Below are positions 23,222 to 30,636 of a DNA stretch of 47,267 nt, piece by piece (the first letter of the stretch is position 1; every line of letters starts with the position of its first letter). The DNA is from Rhodocyclaceae bacterium (GTDB lineage Bacteria; Pseudomonadota; Gammaproteobacteria; Burkholderiales; Rhodocyclaceae): assembly GCA_008933825.1 (NCBI GenBank), contig WBUF01000013.1, positions 1 to 47,267 of the forward strand. The letters are read 5' to 3'. The position numbers were made by a program, and so were the translations under genes. Under the pieces are notes generated by a model. It worked only from the letters and a program-made list of their open reading frames with translations, made no database searches and had not been told where the DNA came from.

Positions 23222-24181
23222 ATGACACACACCACTTCGCATCAGACCGCGCGCTCGGCGCGGCCATCTGCGGCACGCACCGATCACATTACCGAGGAAC
23301 TGCGCCGCTTCGACGAACATCTGCGCGACGTTCGAGGACTGGCGGCAGGAACTCGCGAGGGCCGGATTCGTATCGCAGGTCGTTTGCTGCGGCAGAAATT
23401 CAAAGGGCGCGCTATCGATATTGCCCGGCTCCGGCCCGACGACATCCGCCGTTTCCTTGCCCGTCAGCTCGATGCGCGCCGCACGCACTCCAACGCATCC
23501 CAACTGGCAGCGGCGCTGCGCAGCTACTTCCGCTATCGCAGCGCCTGCGGCGACAGGGTCGGTGCACTGACCGCCGTCATCACCGCACCTGTCAGCTGGA
23601 ACCTGGCCTTCCTGCCGCGGGCACTCAAGCCCGACGAAGTTGAGCGCTTGTTGGGCTCGTTCACGAGCCGCCTTCGATGGCCAAAACGCGGCTACGCCAT
23701 CGTTCGCTGCGCTCTGGACATGGGACTGCGCTGTGGCGAGATCGCTCACCTCAATCTTGACGATATCGATTGGCGAAACGGCACGGTGACGCTGCGCGGC
23801 ACGAAGTCGCTGCGGCAGGACATCCTGCCTTTACCGGTGGAAACCGGGCAGGCGCTGGCCGACTACCTGCGGCATGAGCGCCCCGCCACGGATCATCCCG
23901 CCATCTTCGTCCGGCGAATGGCCGGGCTGGACCGCCCCATCACCTCCGCGGCAGTCGGGAATGTGATCAAGCACGCCTGCCGACGCATCGGTCTGCCGCA
24001 ATACAGCGCCCATGCACTTCGGCACACCTTGGCCTGCCGGCTCGTCGAGAACGGCAGCTCGCTCAAGGAGGTGGCCGACGTACTGCGGCACCGCTCGCTC
24101 ACCACCACGCGGATTTACGCCAAGCTCGACACGCCCAGGCTCTCCCGGGTGCCGCTGCCTTGGCCGGGGAGCGAATCATGA
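23222..24181 (+). CDS. ritA: RIT element recombinase A
   Basis: 319 residues from the ATG at 23222 (TGGAGA just upstream; a GTG at 23195 is also in frame). It has an N-terminal core-binding domain. The catalytic set is Arg in MGLRCGE, Lys in GTKSLRQD, His-Ala-Leu-Arg in SAHALRHTLA, His in LRHRSLTT and Tyr in TRIYAKLD. It is the first of three recombinases. Its TGA overlaps the next ATG (ATGA). RIT recombinases are thought to act together in moving the element. Confidence 0.9.
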   Translation: MTHTTSHQTARSARPSAARTDHITEELRRFDEHLRDVRGLAAGTREGRIRIAGRLLRQKFKGRAIDIARLRPDDIRRFLARQLDARRTHSNASQLAAALRSYFRYRSACGDRVGALTAVITAPVSWNLAFLPRALKPDEVERLLGSFTSRLRWPKRGYAIVRCALDMGLRCGEIAHLNLDDIDWRNGTVTLRGTKSLRQDILPLPVETGQALADYLRHERPATDHPAIFVRRMAGLDRPITSAAVGNVIKHACRRIGLPQYSAHALRHTLACRLVENGSSLKEVADVLRHRSLTTTRIYAKLDTPRLSRVPLPWPGSES

Positions 24182-25152
24182 GCGCACGCACCGGCCTGCG
24201 GACCAGAATCGACGACTATCTCGCCGAGCGTCGCCGCCTCGGCTTCGGGTTGCGCTCGCGCGACACGTTCCTGGCAGGGTTTGCCCGCTACGTGGCCAGC
24301 CGACATCACCGGGGTCCGCTGACCGTCGGACTCATGACCGACTGGGTGCGCCAGGGCAAGGGCGGCCAGGGTTCGCCGGGAACCTGGGCGCGCCGTCTGT
24401 CGAAGCTGCGGCACTTCATCCGCTACCTGAAACAGTTCGAGCCGGACACCGAGGTGCCGGACGAGTCGGTCTTCGGTCCCGAGCCTGGGCGTGTTGCGCC
24501 GCACATCTACCATGAAGCGGAGCTCGTCGAATTGTTGGCGGCGGCGCGCAGCCTCGGGCCGCGCGGCAGCCTGCGCCCGGCAACCTACGAGACGCTGTTC
24601 GGCCTGATGGCCTCAACCGGCCTGCGTGTCTCGGAGGCTATTCACCTGCGCGATGCCGATGTCGATCTGAAGCGCGGGTTGCTGACCGTGCGGCAGACCA
24701 AGTTCGCCAAATCGCGTCAGCTGCCCTTGCACCCGAGCGCCATCGAGGCGCTGGCGCGCTACCGTCGTGTCCGCGCCCGCCATGTCCCGACTACGGCCGA
24801 CAGCCCGTTCTTCATCGGCAGTCGCGGCCAGCGGCTGGGTCTGCCGCTCGGAGAGCGGCAGGCACATCGGGTCTTCAACGGACTGCGCGACCGCCTGGGC
24901 TGGGTTAACCGCGGCGCCCACGAGGCGCCGCGCCTGCATGACCTGCGCCATACCTTTGCCGTCCGGCGCGTGATGCGCTGGCATGCCGAGGGCACCGACG
25001 TCGAGCAGATGATGCTGGCGCTGTCGACCTACCTGGGCCACGCCGAGATCTGCTACACGTACTGGTACCTCACGGCCGTGCCCGAACTGATGGCGCTCGC
25101 CGGAGGCAAGTTCGAGCGTTTCGCCAACGTACCGGGAGATGACGATGCATAA
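24178..25152 (+). CDS. ritB: RIT element recombinase B
   Basis: 324 residues, starting at the ATG that overlaps the ritA stop. Catalytic residues visible: Arg in STGLRVSEA, Lys in KFAKSRQLPL, His-Asp-Leu-Arg in LHDLRHTFA, His in YLGHAE and a Tyr in CYTYWYLTA, where several tyrosines cluster. It overlaps ritC by 8 bases. Confidence 0.9.
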   Translation: MSARTGLRTRIDDYLAERRRLGFGLRSRDTFLAGFARYVASRHHRGPLTVGLMTDWVRQGKGGQGSPGTWARRLSKLRHFIRYLKQFEPDTEVPDESVFGPEPGRVAPHIYHEAELVELLAAARSLGPRGSLRPATYETLFGLMASTGLRVSEAIHLRDADVDLKRGLLTVRQTKFAKSRQLPLHPSAIEALARYRRVRARHVPTTADSPFFIGSRGQRLGLPLGERQAHRVFNGLRDRLGWVNRGAHEAPRLHDLRHTFAVRRVMRWHAEGTDVEQMMLALSTYLGHAEICYTYWYLTAVPELMALAGGKFERFANVPGDDDA

Positions 25153-26164
25153 GACCCGGCAACCCAAGGCGCCACCGTCCTTCGCCGCTCTCGTGCAGGC
25201 CTACTTCGCCGAGCATCTGACCCAGCAGCGGGCGCTCAGCCCGCAGACCATCGCCGCCTACCGCGATGCCTTCGTGCTGTTCCTCGACTTTGCGCAGTCG
25301 CGCCTGGGCAGGTCGCCGGCGGCGATGGCGCTGGCCGACATCACGCCGGAGCTGCTCATGGCCTTCCTCGACCATCTGGAGCGCCAGCGGCACAACTCCG
25401 TGCGCAGCCGCAATGCGCGTCTGGCGGCGCTGCGCTCGTTCCTGAAGTTCGCCGCCCACCGGGATGTGTCCTCGCTGCAGGCGATCGAGCGGGCGCTGGG
25501 CGTTCCGGCGAAGCGCTTCGAGCGCCCCATGTTCGGCTACCTCTCCCGCGAGGAGATGCTGGCGGTAATCGGCACGCCGGGCGAGTCCTGGGTGAGCCGG
25601 CGCGATCACGTCTTGCTTCTACTGCTCTACAACTCCGGTGCGCGAGTGTCGGAGGTCGTCGGAGTCAAGGTCGGCGATGTAGTGCTCGATGAGGGCGCGG
25701 CCTGCGTCCATCTGCACGGCAAGGGCCGCAAGCAGCGCAGCGTGCCGCTGTGGCGCTCGACCCTCAAGGCGATTCGGGCCTGGCTGCGGCTGAATCCGCA
25801 ACTGGATTCTGCGTCTCCGTTGCTGCCGAACCGCAATGGCCCGGCGATGACACGCTCGAACGTGGAAAAACGTCTGGCGTTCGCGGTGCAAGCCGCCGCT
25901 GGTATCTATCCGGATCTGGCAAGGCGGCCTGTCTCACCCCACACGATCCGCCACACCACGGCAATGCATCTGCTGCAGGCCGGCGTCGATATCAGCGTGA
26001 TCGCGCTCTGGTTGGGCCACGAGAGCCCGGCTACGACGCATCACTACATCGAGGCCGATCTGAGAATGAAGGAACGCGCCTTGGCCAGGCTCCGGGAACC
26101 GGAGGCCAGGATCAGGCGCTACCGGGCGCCTGACTCGTTGATCGACTTCCTGAAAACGCTGTGA
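25145..26164 (+). CDS. ritC: RIT element recombinase C
   Basis: 339 residues. ATG codons at 25139 and 25145 are in frame; GGGAG just before 25139 is spaced correctly only for 25145. Residues: an N-terminal core-binding domain (QRALSPQTIAAYRDAF), Arg in SGARVSEVV, Lys in KGRKQRSVP, His-Thr-Ile-Arg in HTIRHTTA, His in WLGHES and Tyr in THHYIEAD. It completes the trio and ends 67 bp before the right terminal repeat. Confidence 0.9.
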   Translation: MHKTRQPKAPPSFAALVQAYFAEHLTQQRALSPQTIAAYRDAFVLFLDFAQSRLGRSPAAMALADITPELLMAFLDHLERQRHNSVRSRNARLAALRSFLKFAAHRDVSSLQAIERALGVPAKRFERPMFGYLSREEMLAVIGTPGESWVSRRDHVLLLLLYNSGARVSEVVGVKVGDVVLDEGAACVHLHGKGRKQRSVPLWRSTLKAIRAWLRLNPQLDSASPLLPNRNGPAMTRSNVEKRLAFAVQAAAGIYPDLARRPVSPHTIRHTTAMHLLQAGVDISVIALWLGHESPATTHHYIEADLRMKERALARLREPEARIRRYRAPDSLIDFLKTL

Positions 26165-26231
26165 TTATGCGGAGGATGTAATACGCGCCGGAAAGGATTG
26201 GCCTATGTCTGGCGCGTATCTCGTCCGCTTG

Positions 26232-26264
26232 CTCCACATAATCGAGCGATCCGCATAATCGGCC
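26232..26264. repeat. RIT right terminal inverted repeat
   Basis: Exact reverse complement of 23068-23100, 33 bp. Its last four bases, GGCC, are also the first four of the adjoining 28-bp palindrome. Confidence 0.92.
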
Positions 26265-26288
26265 TTATGCGGATATCCGCATAAGGCC
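26261..26288. repeat. 28-bp perfect palindrome abutting the RIT right end
   Basis: GGCCTTATGCGGAT followed by its exact reverse complement. Each half matches the outer 16 bases of the RIT terminal repeat except for a missing GA after GGCC. It reads like the two outer ends of a RIT element joined without an interior, or like a target site with paired recombinase half-sites. Confidence 0.75.
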
Positions 26289-26336
26289 GAGTTTGAGACG
26301 ATGGTAGCAGCCCGGAATTCGGCCAAAGCGGGCGTT

Positions 26337-26352
26337 GCCGCGGGCTGCCAAG
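26337..26352. repeat. Right copy of the 16-bp inverted repeat outside the RIT element
   Basis: GCCGCGGGCTGCCAAG, the exact reverse complement of 22957-22972. Confidence 0.6.
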
Positions 26353-26409
26353 TATTACCGCTTTGTGCCCTGAGCGGACCTAGCTGGCCAAGGAAAGCGG
26401 ACGCTCAGG

Positions 26410-26456
26410 AACGCCGGAGTTAAGCGGCCGCGTCACGCGGTCCGCTTGAATGATGG
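26410..26456 (-). repeat. attC-like (integron cassette site-like) hairpin, degenerate
   Basis: AAGCGGCCGCG, loop TCA, then CGCGGTCCGCTT gives an 11-bp stem with one bulged T (26441) at 26422-26447. The flanks AACGCCGGAGTTAAGC and GCTTGAATGA recall the inner arms of integron attC sites such as that of aadA, read on the opposite strand. The outer consensus boxes (RYYYAAC/GTTRRRY) are degenerate. It lies just 3' of the minus-strand SnoaL-like pseudogene, as an attC would after a cassette gene. The resemblance is by eye only. Confidence 0.35.
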
Positions 26457-26552
26457 GATGGACTCCCCCGTCTATTTCGGTTAGCTGGGAAGCGGCCGCG
26501 CTTATGGGCACGCAGGCGCTTCATTCTCTTCGGGGGTACCTATCGAGCCGCC

Positions 26553-27024
26553 TCAACGACAGGCTGCGGCACCCATCTCTGGTCCACGATCTCCGCGCCA
26601 GGCATGTATGTCCTCATAATCACAAGGAACGAGCCGCTTAGAAAGTTCGGCAACCAGTTGGATTCCTCTAGTCGAGAGACTGATCGAAAACACTTGGAAG
26701 TACAGACTCCCGCGGGCCTCGTTGTCGGTCTGGCTGGTGAAGACATGCGAGGTCAGCGCGTGCCGGCGCTGGTTCTTCGCAGCTGAAAAGGCTTTCACTC
26801 GGCCCTGCATGGCTTGGGTGGCTTGCGCCAGCCCCTCAGCAGCGACCTTGTCCCCATTCATGTACGTGAGTTCCACCGTATCCGTGAACACGGACAGGAA
26901 CTCGCCGGGCTTGCCCGCGTCGTGATTTTTGCGCGTACGCTCCGAAGAGATTGATGATGGCCAATCGGTCAGCGTGGTTGAACGACGCGTCGCCCGGTGC
27001 GTTTACTGAGGGTGGCGTTGCCAT
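26553..27024 (-). pseudogene. Frameshifted SnoaL-like (NTF2 fold) gene
   Basis: Two minus-strand frames together give one SnoaL-like protein. The first starts at the ATG at 27024 (AAAGGAG upstream) and includes HADRLAIINLFGAYAQ. The second continues with FLSVFTDTVELTYMNGDK and a long conserved-looking stretch to SLSTRGIQLVA. Joining them needs the loss of one A from the run of five at 26926-26930, which would read AQNHDAGKPGEF. The last 35 residues before the stop at 26553 do not look like the family's C-terminus, so a second lesion is likely. Intact members are small ligand-binding or isomerase-like proteins. Sequencing error is possible in the short homopolymer. It follows the sulfatase gene on the same strand. 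Confidence 0.65.
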
Positions 27025-27129
27025 GTTTGGCTCCTTTCTCATGTTGTTATATCGTGCCGACGTTGCCGGTACGCCCTTGACCTGGCCGTTGAAGGCGTTA
27101 CACGCGGGGCTGGACCAACGATTTCCAAT

Positions 27130-28791
27130 TCACTTCTGCGGGCCTTCTTTCGGCGGAGTGAATAGGGCTTTATCTTCCCCGATCTCCCCATCGATCAGCG
27201 CATTGAGTTTTTGGTTCATGGCCGACAATAATTCTTCACTGTATTTGGGATTGGCCGGGTTGGCCAAGTTATCCATTTCCTCGGGATCCAGCAACAGGTC
27301 GTAGAGGGCGACGTCGTTGTCGGCCAGAAGCTGCTTGACCGATGACGGCAGGTTGTAGTGGCCCATCCCGAAGTAGCGGACCAGCTTGTATCGGCCGTCG
27401 AAGATGCCGCGGAACATCTCGCGCTTCTCGAGGTTCGGCACGCCAATCTCCTTGACGAGACCTTTGAACGCCTCCTGGCCGCGATGAAACTCCTGACCGG
27501 CTTGGGCGGCGGCAGCGTCGAACACCTTGGTCGCGTTGCGGTTAAACCATTCCGCGTCGATGGTAGCGATCATATCGTAGGTCATCAGGCTACCCTTGCC
27601 GGGTTTGGCACGGCTGCCGCGAGGCCCGACAGAAGCGGGATCGTGCACCACGCCCGAGAGGTCATGGCCTTTCAGGAACGGGTAGCGCTTCCGCCGCTCG
27701 GCTTCCGACAGACCGGCAAACGCCAGGATCGTGGGCACCAGGTCGAGATGGGAACCCACCGCATCCGTCCGGTTTGCACCGGGGTGGCGCGGATCGGCGA
27801 TCACCAGCGGCACGTTGACGGTCTCCTTAAACGCCACGCTGCCCTTCTGGCGCAGGTGATGGGCACCGCCCTGTTCGCCGTGATCCGCCGTGAAAATGAC
27901 GATCGTGTTATCGGCCTGGCCGCTCGCATCCAGCGCATCCAGCACGGCCCCGATGTGCCGATCAACGTCGAGATGGCAGTTGAGGTAGTAGTTGACATGG
28001 TTGTGCCACATGTCCCGGTGATCCATCGGTATCCTGCCATAGTACACGTCACACAGGTGCTTATAGGTGCGAACGGCCGGCGGCTGTCCCTCCAGGTCGT
28101 CAAAGAAGGAGGCCGGCAGGGTGGTCTGCCATTTCTGGCGGTACAGCGGTGTATCGGGCGCGCCAAAAATCGGGAACATGCCCTTAACCTGGACCGAATC
28201 CTTATCGTCGGTATCATAGAACATCACATCGTGGGGATTGACGAAGTTCACGCTCATGAACCAAGGCTTGTTGGCGGAGACTTCAGTTGCGCGCTTGTTT
28301 AACCATTCAACGGCATCCGCCGCAATCAGCGGATCTTTCTTGACGCCATCCATAGGCCCGCCTTGCACATCGCCCGAATCCTGGTACTCAGAGAATCCGT
28401 AGGCTTCCATAGCCTTACAGGATCCCTTGGTGGGAAACTCGGAGAGGTGCCACTTGCCCTTATAGACGGTGTGGTAGCCCAAATCGCGCAGCATATGCCC
28501 GATGGTGGGCAAGGTTTTCGGATCGGCCTTCATGTCGTCGATCCAGGCGAAATTGGTGTTGTCGAACATGCGGGTGTGCGGCGTATGCTGTCCGGTGTAT
28601 ATCACCGAGCGGGAAGGCGTGCACACGGTGGTGGTGCAGTGGTGGCTGGTGAACGTGACGCCGCGGGCGCGAATGCGGTCCCGGGCGGGCAAGGCAAAAT
28701 CCGCCGGCATGGGCTGGTGGGCATATTCCTGATCGGTCACGATCATCAGGATATTAGGTTTATTGGTCATTGGTTTTGATTCCTCACTCAT
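27130..28791 (-). CDS. Sulfatase (cysteine-type, formylglycine-dependent)
   Basis: 553 residues from the ATG at 28791, with AAAGGAG 6 nt upstream; a GTG at 28794 is in frame but badly spaced. The signature CTPSR places the residue converted to formylglycine at Cys57. Metal-site residues include Asp20-Gln21 in VTDQE, where Gln replaces the usual second Asp as in choline-sulfatases, and TADHGEQGG further on. YKGKWHLSE is the second sulfatase signature. No signal peptide is seen, so it is probably cytoplasmic and desulfates an imported ester. The gene follows its maturase with 41 bp between them. The substrate is not readable. Released sulfate could feed the CysDN enzymes encoded on either side of the island. 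Confidence 0.9.
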   Translation of the reverse strand: MSEESKPMTNKPNILMIVTDQEYAHQPMPADFALPARDRIRARGVTFTSHHCTTTVCTPSRSVIYTGQHTPHTRMFDNTNFAWIDDMKADPKTLPTIGHMLRDLGYHTVYKGKWHLSEFPTKGSCKAMEAYGFSEYQDSGDVQGGPMDGVKKDPLIAADAVEWLNKRATEVSANKPWFMSVNFVNPHDVMFYDTDDKDSVQVKGMFPIFGAPDTPLYRQKWQTTLPASFFDDLEGQPPAVRTYKHLCDVYYGRIPMDHRDMWHNHVNYYLNCHLDVDRHIGAVLDALDASGQADNTIVIFTADHGEQGGAHHLRQKGSVAFKETVNVPLVIADPRHPGANRTDAVGSHLDLVPTILAFAGLSEAERRKRYPFLKGHDLSGVVHDPASVGPRGSRAKPGKGSLMTYDMIATIDAEWFNRNATKVFDAAAAQAGQEFHRGQEAFKGLVKEIGVPNLEKREMFRGIFDGRYKLVRYFGMGHYNLPSSVKQLLADNDVALYDLLLDPEEMDNLANPANPKYSEELLSAMNQKLNALIDGEIGEDKALFTPPKEGPQK

Positions 28792-28832
28792 CACAATCTC
28801 CTTTGTTTAGAAGCTGCTTCGCTCTAATTGTG

Positions 28833-30017
28833 TCATTTCTGCGGCTGCGGAGAACCCATGATCTCGTCCGCAAAATGCCCTTCTCGCAAAAGCTTCGCCA
28901 TAGCCATCATTTTTGGATCGACGTGCATAAAGAAATGCTTATACCCTGCGCAGAGATAATTCAGTCCCTCCTCTCCATCGGGCGTCTTGATGAAGCGGTT
29001 TTTCGGACATTCACCGAAGCAGGCGAATAGAACCGGGCAATCTAGGCAATACTGCGGTAGCTTCGCAAACTTGTCGCGCCCGAACTGGCGCTGCTTATCG
29101 GAATCGACCAGTGCTCTCATCGGCGTCTTCATGATATTGCCGAGCAGGTTTTCCGGATTGACGAAATGGTCGCAGGAATAGAGGTCGCCGTTTCGCTCCA
29201 GCGCCAGCGCGTTGCCGCATTCCGGCGAGAAGAGGCAGTTTGACGGCACCCCCAACCAGTTCGCCAGGGAAAAATCAAAGTTCAGGACGAACATCTTTCC
29301 CACGTCCCGGCTCACCCATTCATCAAAGATTGCCGAAAGGAACTTCCCGAACTGCAGAGCGCCGACCGAGCTTTCTGTAACGCCGGTCTTCGAGTTCTGG
29401 TCACGCACGACGATGGGGATGAACTGGAGATAGCCGGCCTTAACCTCGTCCCGAAAGAAACGGTAGACCTCCAGTGGATGGTCACCATTGGCTGCATTAA
29501 TCGTGGCCAGGATGTTGAACTCAACCTGGTATTGCTGCAAAAGGCGCGCGGCACTCAGCACTTTGTCAAATGTGCCTTCGCCCTTGCGGTCCCGGCGCAA
29601 GGCGTCGTGCATCTCCCTTGGCCCGTCCAGGCTCAAGCCGACAAGGAAGCCGTTGTCCTTGAGGAATCGGCACCATTCATCGTCCAGCAGCAGGCCATTG
29701 GTCTGGAGCGTTCGCTCGACCTGCACTCCGGGTGGTGCGAGCCTCTTCTCGAAGGCCACGGCCCGGCGAAAGAAATCCAGTCCCATGAGCGTCGGCTCTC
29801 CCCCCTGCCAAGCCAGGGTCACCATAGGCCCTGGCTGGGATTCGAAGGTCTGACGGATGTGCGCCTCAAGCACCTCATCGCTCATGGTCCCCATGGACCC
29901 GCGGGGGTAAAGCGCACTCTTTTTCAAATAGAAGCAATACTCGCAATTTATGTTACAGGCCGCCCCAGTGGGCTTGGACATAACATGGAAAGAAAGGGAT
30001 GCTCTTGGATGGCTCAT
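28833..30017 (-). CDS. Anaerobic sulfatase-maturating enzyme (radical SAM, SPASM)
   Basis: 394 residues. Upstream in-frame codons to 30137 lack a ribosome site, whereas GAAAGG precedes the ATG at 30017. The radical SAM motif CNINCEYC gives Cys21, Cys25 and Cys28. The C-terminal SPASM region carries further cysteines (FSPECGNALALERNGDLYSC and QYCLDCPVLFACFGECPKN) for two auxiliary iron-sulfur clusters. The enzyme oxidises a cysteine or serine of the sulfatase to formylglycine without oxygen. The CTPSR cysteine of the next gene is its obvious substrate. It is the first gene of the minus-strand maturase-sulfatase-SnoaL run. Confidence 0.93.
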   Translation of the reverse strand: MSHPRASLSFHVMSKPTGAACNINCEYCFYLKKSALYPRGSMGTMSDEVLEAHIRQTFESQPGPMVTLAWQGGEPTLMGLDFFRRAVAFEKRLAPPGVQVERTLQTNGLLLDDEWCRFLKDNGFLVGLSLDGPREMHDALRRDRKGEGTFDKVLSAARLLQQYQVEFNILATINAANGDHPLEVYRFFRDEVKAGYLQFIPIVVRDQNSKTGVTESSVGALQFGKFLSAIFDEWVSRDVGKMFVLNFDFSLANWLGVPSNCLFSPECGNALALERNGDLYSCDHFVNPENLLGNIMKTPMRALVDSDKQRQFGRDKFAKLPQYCLDCPVLFACFGECPKNRFIKTPDGEEGLNYLCAGYKHFFMHVDPKMMAMAKLLREGHFADEIMGSPQPQK

Positions 30018-30636
30018 GGGTGCCTTTCTGCCGGAACGGCAAACGCAGTCTGTTCCTCTGCTGATCGCATCTTCTCTATCTCCTTGACCGTACCGAACGG
30101 CCGATGGCCGAACCGAATCCCGGCCGTTCACGACCATTTCCGCATCTTACAGCCGCAGCGCCGAGGGTGCGCCGGGATAGATGATGTGGTTGGGGCGCTT
30201 TCGGACGAAGGTATGAAGGTCCGCTTGTGGCCGAAAGCGGAAATCCTCGTCGGCTAGTTGCAGCATCCGCTCAGGCCGAAGAACTGTCGTTGACCCGAAC
30301 CTAAACCGAGAAGTTGTTGTTTGCTGTTGCACCACAATCACTATGCAATCAGATCACGTCGTTGGCATTCTTTGTTGCAAGATTCTGGTGTCACGGTCCG
30401 TATCATCCAACCACCCATGTGCACATGGCACTTTATAATCTACAGCACTATAGAAATAATTATTTATTACTTTGGGGAATTAACCGGCCAACGTAAAATT
30501 GGTTTTATCAATATAAAAACCTCATCACCCCCCGGTTTCTCTCATATTTTCAGAGAGAATCAGTTAGGTAAGCAAATACATTTTGCAATCAATGGATTAT
30601 ATTTTCCTAACCGTTACCAACGCACCAGAACCCGCA
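30018..30636. other. Gene-free right end of the island with an AT-rich tail, candidate attR
   Basis: 30018-30300 is the upstream region of the sulfatase maturase. It has no supported gene but holds a 9-bp inverted repeat CGCTTTCGG/CCGAAAGCG (30196-30204, 30231-30239). 30340-30611 is strikingly AT-rich, with AATAATTATT around 30456, TATAAT at 30434-30439, GTTAGGTA at 30563-30570 and CCTAAC at 30606-30611. This fits the short AT-rich 3' end described for GInts. GATTATATTTTCCTAA at 30595-30610 loosely resembles the cysD end (GGCTATTTCTGA), as an imperfect flanking repeat might. Host sequence resumes by about 30612-30636. Confidence 0.5.

Larger units (their letters stand above)
23068..26264 (+). 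mobile_element. RIT element (three tyrosine recombinases between inverted repeats)
   Basis: Three overlapping tyrosine recombinase genes (23222-26164) lie between perfect 33-bp terminal inverted repeats at 23068-23100 and 26232-26264. That is the defining plan of RIT elements (recombinases in trio, Van Houdt and co-workers). The element is 3197 bp, carries no passenger gene and looks intact. No target duplication is visible. It is nested within the larger island. Confidence 0.92.
26165..26552. other. Gene-free stretch with the RIT right end, palindromes and an attC-like hairpin
   Basis: It contains a GATTATGCGGA copy at 26163-26173, and a 9-bp inverted repeat ATACGCGCC/GGCGCGTAT at 26181-26189 and 26211-26219. 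The RIT right terminal repeat, a 28-bp palindrome, the right copy of the 16-bp repeat and an attC-like hairpin are listed separately. An 8-bp inverted repeat CCTGAGCG/CGCTCAGG lies at 26369-26376 and 26402-26409. GGAAAGCGGACG at 26392-26403 directly repeats 23018-23029, left of the RIT. No coding sequence is supported. Confidence 0.65.
1078..30620 (+). mobile_element. GInt-like genomic island inserted between cysD and cysN
   Basis: Seen: cysD and cysN, a normally adjacent pair, are separated by about 29.5 kb. The interval opens with an overlapping operon of three large tyrosine recombinases plus a small HTH/coiled-coil protein and closes with an AT-rich tail. There are no phage structural, conjugation or replication genes. 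Known: GInt elements (Bardaji and co-workers) have a ginABCD operon of three integrases and one small helix-loop-helix protein, then cargo, then a short AT-rich 3' end. They integrate site-specifically and leave imperfect flanking direct repeats. Inference: this is a GInt and its exact ends are near 1078-1116 and 30594-30620. The cargo holds a nested RIT element. Main uncertainty: the exact att sites. Confidence 0.78.

Noticed and set aside
30196..30239. CGCTTTCGG/CCGAAAGCG inverted repeat as an operator or terminator
   Set aside because: The 26-bp loop, lack of a T-run and no match to other sites leave no basis for a function; it is only recorded in the gap description.
1078..30620. The island as a prophage or conjugative element
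   Set aside because: No capsid, tail, terminase, lysis, type IV secretion, relaxase or replication gene is present. The PcfJ-type protein alone does not imply conjugation.
7546..30636. CRISPR arrays, tRNA or rRNA genes in the island
   Set aside because: No regularly spaced direct repeats and no tRNA-like cloverleaf or rRNA segment were seen. The integration site is the cysD 3' end rather than a tRNA.
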